A stretch of DNA of 28,723 nucleotides from a virus. The DNA lies in the IMG/VR virus record IMGVR_UViG_3300030104_006983, positions 1-28,723 of that record; one strand, given 5' to 3'. Each line of letters begins with the position of its first letter. Positions within the stretch are counted from its first letter, which is position 1. A program made the position numbers and the translations under genes. This document shows, one piece after another, positions 27,437 to 28,723 of the stretch. The notes beneath the pieces are model-generated. The model was not told the origin of the DNA. It worked only from the letters and a program-made list of their open reading frames with translations, and ran no database searches.

Positions 27437-28186
27437 TTACAAGGGCATCAGAAGGTTAATCGGTATTTTTCCATTGTTGAGAATCACCGCACATCCGACC
27501 GCTGGTTTTTTCCCATATTTCGCGTAAGCCATCGCGTAAGAATCGTGGTCAATCCCACATCCAACTTGAACTCCGAATATTCTGAATTTTTGGCCAACAA
27601 AATTTTGAACATAACATTGCGTATGAAGATGGCCTTGAACCGTATTCATTAAATCAGCGCGGCACTTGGTGGATGCAGTTCCTCCTTCTCCGTGAACATA
27701 CTGAACGTCATCCTTGACATATCTTTCTACAAAATTCCAAGTCGGTACTTCAAGAACTTCTTTGTATTCTTTTATCCATTTTGAAGGGATTGCAGATGTT
27801 TGCGCTTTTCTCATTATCAAGCGGTCGTGGTTTCCGATGATAACGGTTGCAACCGGAAACGCTTCAAACCATCTTGAAATCCTTCCAATTGCAACCTCCA
27901 ATTCATCCGCGCCTCCCATTCCATCCGCACTCGATTCGTGATAACTCGTAAAATGGTTATCGATTACGTCACCGATGAAAACGACTTCATTACAATTCCA
28001 CTTTTTATATTGAACAATACACCAATCAAGATATTTTTCAAGGCAAAATGGTTCGTGTAAATCACCAATTACTAAAACGTTTCGAGTTTCTTTTTTTCGC
28101 ATCTCTTCGATTGCGATAATCTCGTGCGGTTTTAATCGGTATCGATTGTGAGAATCTGGCTTTTTATTTTTTAGATATGTCCGCAA
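27437..28186 (-). CDS. Calcineurin-like metallophosphoesterase
   Basis: A 249-residue protein with TTG start at 28186, overlapping the holin-like gene by 23 nt. ATG at codon 29 is an alternative, but the residues before it (HNRYRLKPHEIIAIEEM) look conserved. The metal-binding motifs are complete: GDLH (41-44), GDVIDNH (72-78), GNHD (118-121), HGEGG (165-169) and GHLH (185-188). This is the two-metal phosphoesterase fold. Phage members hydrolyse nucleic acid or nucleotide phosphodiesters; the substrate cannot be told here. It ends the lysis-side block, just before the hairpins and the RNA gene. Confidence 0.85.
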   Translation of the reverse strand: MRTYLKNKKPDSHNRYRLKPHEIIAIEEMRKKETRNVLVIGDLHEPFCLEKYLDWCIVQYKKWNCNEVVFIGDVIDNHFTSYHESSADGMGGADELEVAIGRISRWFEAFPVATVIIGNHDRLIMRKAQTSAIPSKWIKEYKEVLEVPTWNFVERYVKDDVQYVHGEGGTASTKCRADLMNTVQGHLHTQCYVQNFVGQKFRIFGVQVGCGIDHDSYAMAYAKYGKKPAVGCAVILNNGKIPINLLMPL

Positions 28187-28358
28187 TTCCTTGTCCTAAA
28201 ATTAAAGTTAAAATCGCGTAATACAAATCTTTTGCGCTCGCTTCATCTACTCCAAGATAAGTCACAAGTGCTGGAATAACCACACTTGAAATTGCGTACC
28301 AAAATTTCTTCGATTGCATCATTTTTCCGATTAAATACTTCTGTAAGAATTTTTTCAT
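28164..28358 (-). CDS. Holin-like membrane protein
   Basis: A 64-65 residue protein from ATG at 28358; a TTG 11 codons upstream lies inside the endolysin end and is unlikely. The sequence has a basic start (MKKFLQKYLIGKMMQSKKFW), a hydrophobic helix (YAISSVVIPALVTYLGV), a polar turn (DEASAKD) and a second helix (LYYAILTLILGQGIADISKK). Two helices joined by a short turn and a location directly after the endolysin fit a class II-like holin. The leader ATTAATTTAAAAATTTTAAAA is of the early type. Confidence 0.6.
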   Translation of the reverse strand: MKKFLQKYLIGKMMQSKKFWYAISSVVIPALVTYLGVDEASAKDLYYAILTLILGQGIADISKK

Positions 28359-28378
28359 TTTTAAAATTTTTAAATTAA

Positions 28379-28723
28379 TTAATAAGTCCAAATTACATTT
28401 TCGTCTTTTCTTATATCTCCGTCAACGTGAATGAAGGATTTTCCCAGTCCGAATCTATTGAATCCAACTTTCATCAAAGATTTTAAAATCAAGAATCTTT
28501 CGCGTGAACCTCGGTAACCAATATCGCAAGCAACTCCAATCAAATGACTCGAACCAACTCTTCCTCCAACTAATTCATTGTGCTTTTTTGTTCTGAAACC
28601 CGAATTGATATGAAAAGGAATTCCCGCCTCTTCTCGTGCAGAATCAATCTTTTTCAAAAATTCTTGATTCATTTTTTTTCCTGAACCCGGAGAATCCGGA
28701 GAATCGAATTCTTTTATTTCAAA
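28379..28723 (-). CDS. M15 peptidase endolysin, main part (start lies at window positions 34-1)
   Basis: A peptidoglycan-cleaving enzyme that frees progeny. From the internal Met at 28672 the 97 residues contain the M15 (VanY/D,D-carboxypeptidase, M15_3 type) zinc site: SSHLIGVACDI (His43, Asp50) and FIHVDG (His82), with the preceding SGFRTKKHNELVGG. The frame is open through the window edge (FEIKEFDSPDSPGSGKK), so Met 28672 is not the start; the true beginning is the fragment at 34-1. The joined protein is about 117 residues, normal for phage single-domain M15 enzymes. No signal peptide, so it needs a holin. The holin-like gene follows. Confidence 0.88.
   Translation of the reverse strand, partial: FEIKEFDSPDSPGSGKKMNQEFLKKIDSAREEAGIPFHINSGFRTKKHNELVGGRVGSSHLIGVACDIGYRGSRERFLILKSLMKVGFNRFGLGKSFIHVDGDIRKDENVIWTY
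28699..28723. repeat. Imperfect terminal direct repeat, right copy
   Basis: The same 25 bases as 1-25 except for two adjacent substitutions (TT instead of AA after the 18th base). Just before it lies a tandem 9-base repeat (CGGAGAATC twice, 28689-28706) that encodes the repeated SPDSP of the endolysin. Confidence 0.7.

Noticed and set aside
28164-28391. Longer holin-like protein starting at TTG 28391
   Set aside because: The added 11 residues (MDLLINLKILK) come from the A/T-rich leader and lie partly inside the endolysin stop. ATG at 28358 has the usual leader.
1-28723. CRISPR array, integrase, repressor or insertion sequence
   Set aside because: No regularly spaced repeats, tyrosine or serine recombinase motifs, CI-like repressor or transposase were seen. 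The phage looks virulent, although unknown small genes leave some doubt.

Overview
The window reads as an essentially complete genome of a small, tailed, siphovirus-like phage of a Bacteroidota host, probably a flavobacterium. Every recognisable gene lies on the minus strand, so transcription runs from high to low coordinates. The DNA is AT-rich, gene starts lack Shine-Dalgarno sequences and have A/T-rich leaders, and the best promoters match the Bacteroidota pattern (-33 element, 19-nt spacer, TAnnTTTG). Several proteins belong to families I know mainly from Bacteroidota and their phages (DUF3127, DUF6712-like, XkdF-like S78 protease, typical tail-tip proteins). The first and last 25 bases match at 23 positions, and an M15 endolysin gene is cut exactly there: its first 11 codons lie at 34-1 and the rest at 28723-28379. 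The molecule is therefore circular or circularly permuted, about 28.7 kb.

Layout in the direction of transcription. (1) 28.7-27.4 kb: M15 endolysin, holin-like membrane protein and metallophosphoesterase. (2) 27.4-26.6 kb: no convincing gene. It holds a predicted structured non-coding RNA of about 500 nt with its own promoter and a strong intrinsic terminator. (3) 26.6-23.4 kb: small early genes of mostly unknown function, served by a family of near-identical promoters (AAGTTCGT-N19-TAnnTTTG). (4) 23.3-20.2 kb: replication and recombination, with a DUF3127 single-strand-binding-like protein, a DnaA-domain-IV-like protein, a winged-helix replication initiator, a PD-(D/E)XK nuclease and a frameshifted NinG. 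(5) 20.2-17.3 kb: regulation and DNA modification, with a sigma-like factor, a cysteine-rich protein, DUF3310, a ParB-like protein, a Mom-like protein and a degenerate tRNA-Gly. (6) 17.3-0.03 kb: packaging and virion genes in the order TerS, TerL, tail assembly chaperone G/GT (with a -1 frameshift site), tail terminator and completion proteins, tail tip, fibre, tape measure, protease, scaffold, capsid, tail tube, portal, connector, then a small membrane protein coupled to the endolysin across the junction.

The genes fit a phage that relies on the host replisome. I recognise no DNA polymerase, primase, helicase, integrase or repressor. It brings its own initiator-type proteins, recombination nucleases, probable DNA modification and a sigma-like factor that could switch on late genes. 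Several late genes share a start-proximal motif (AAATTTCTATTATATA just before ATG), which is a candidate target for that factor.

The most unusual items are the structured RNA with its own promoter and terminator, the four promoters with identical architecture, a consensus promoter on the otherwise geneless plus strand that ends in a hairpin after about 50 nt, the frameshift site in the tail chaperone, and the Mom-like/ParB-like pair followed by the tRNA-like element.
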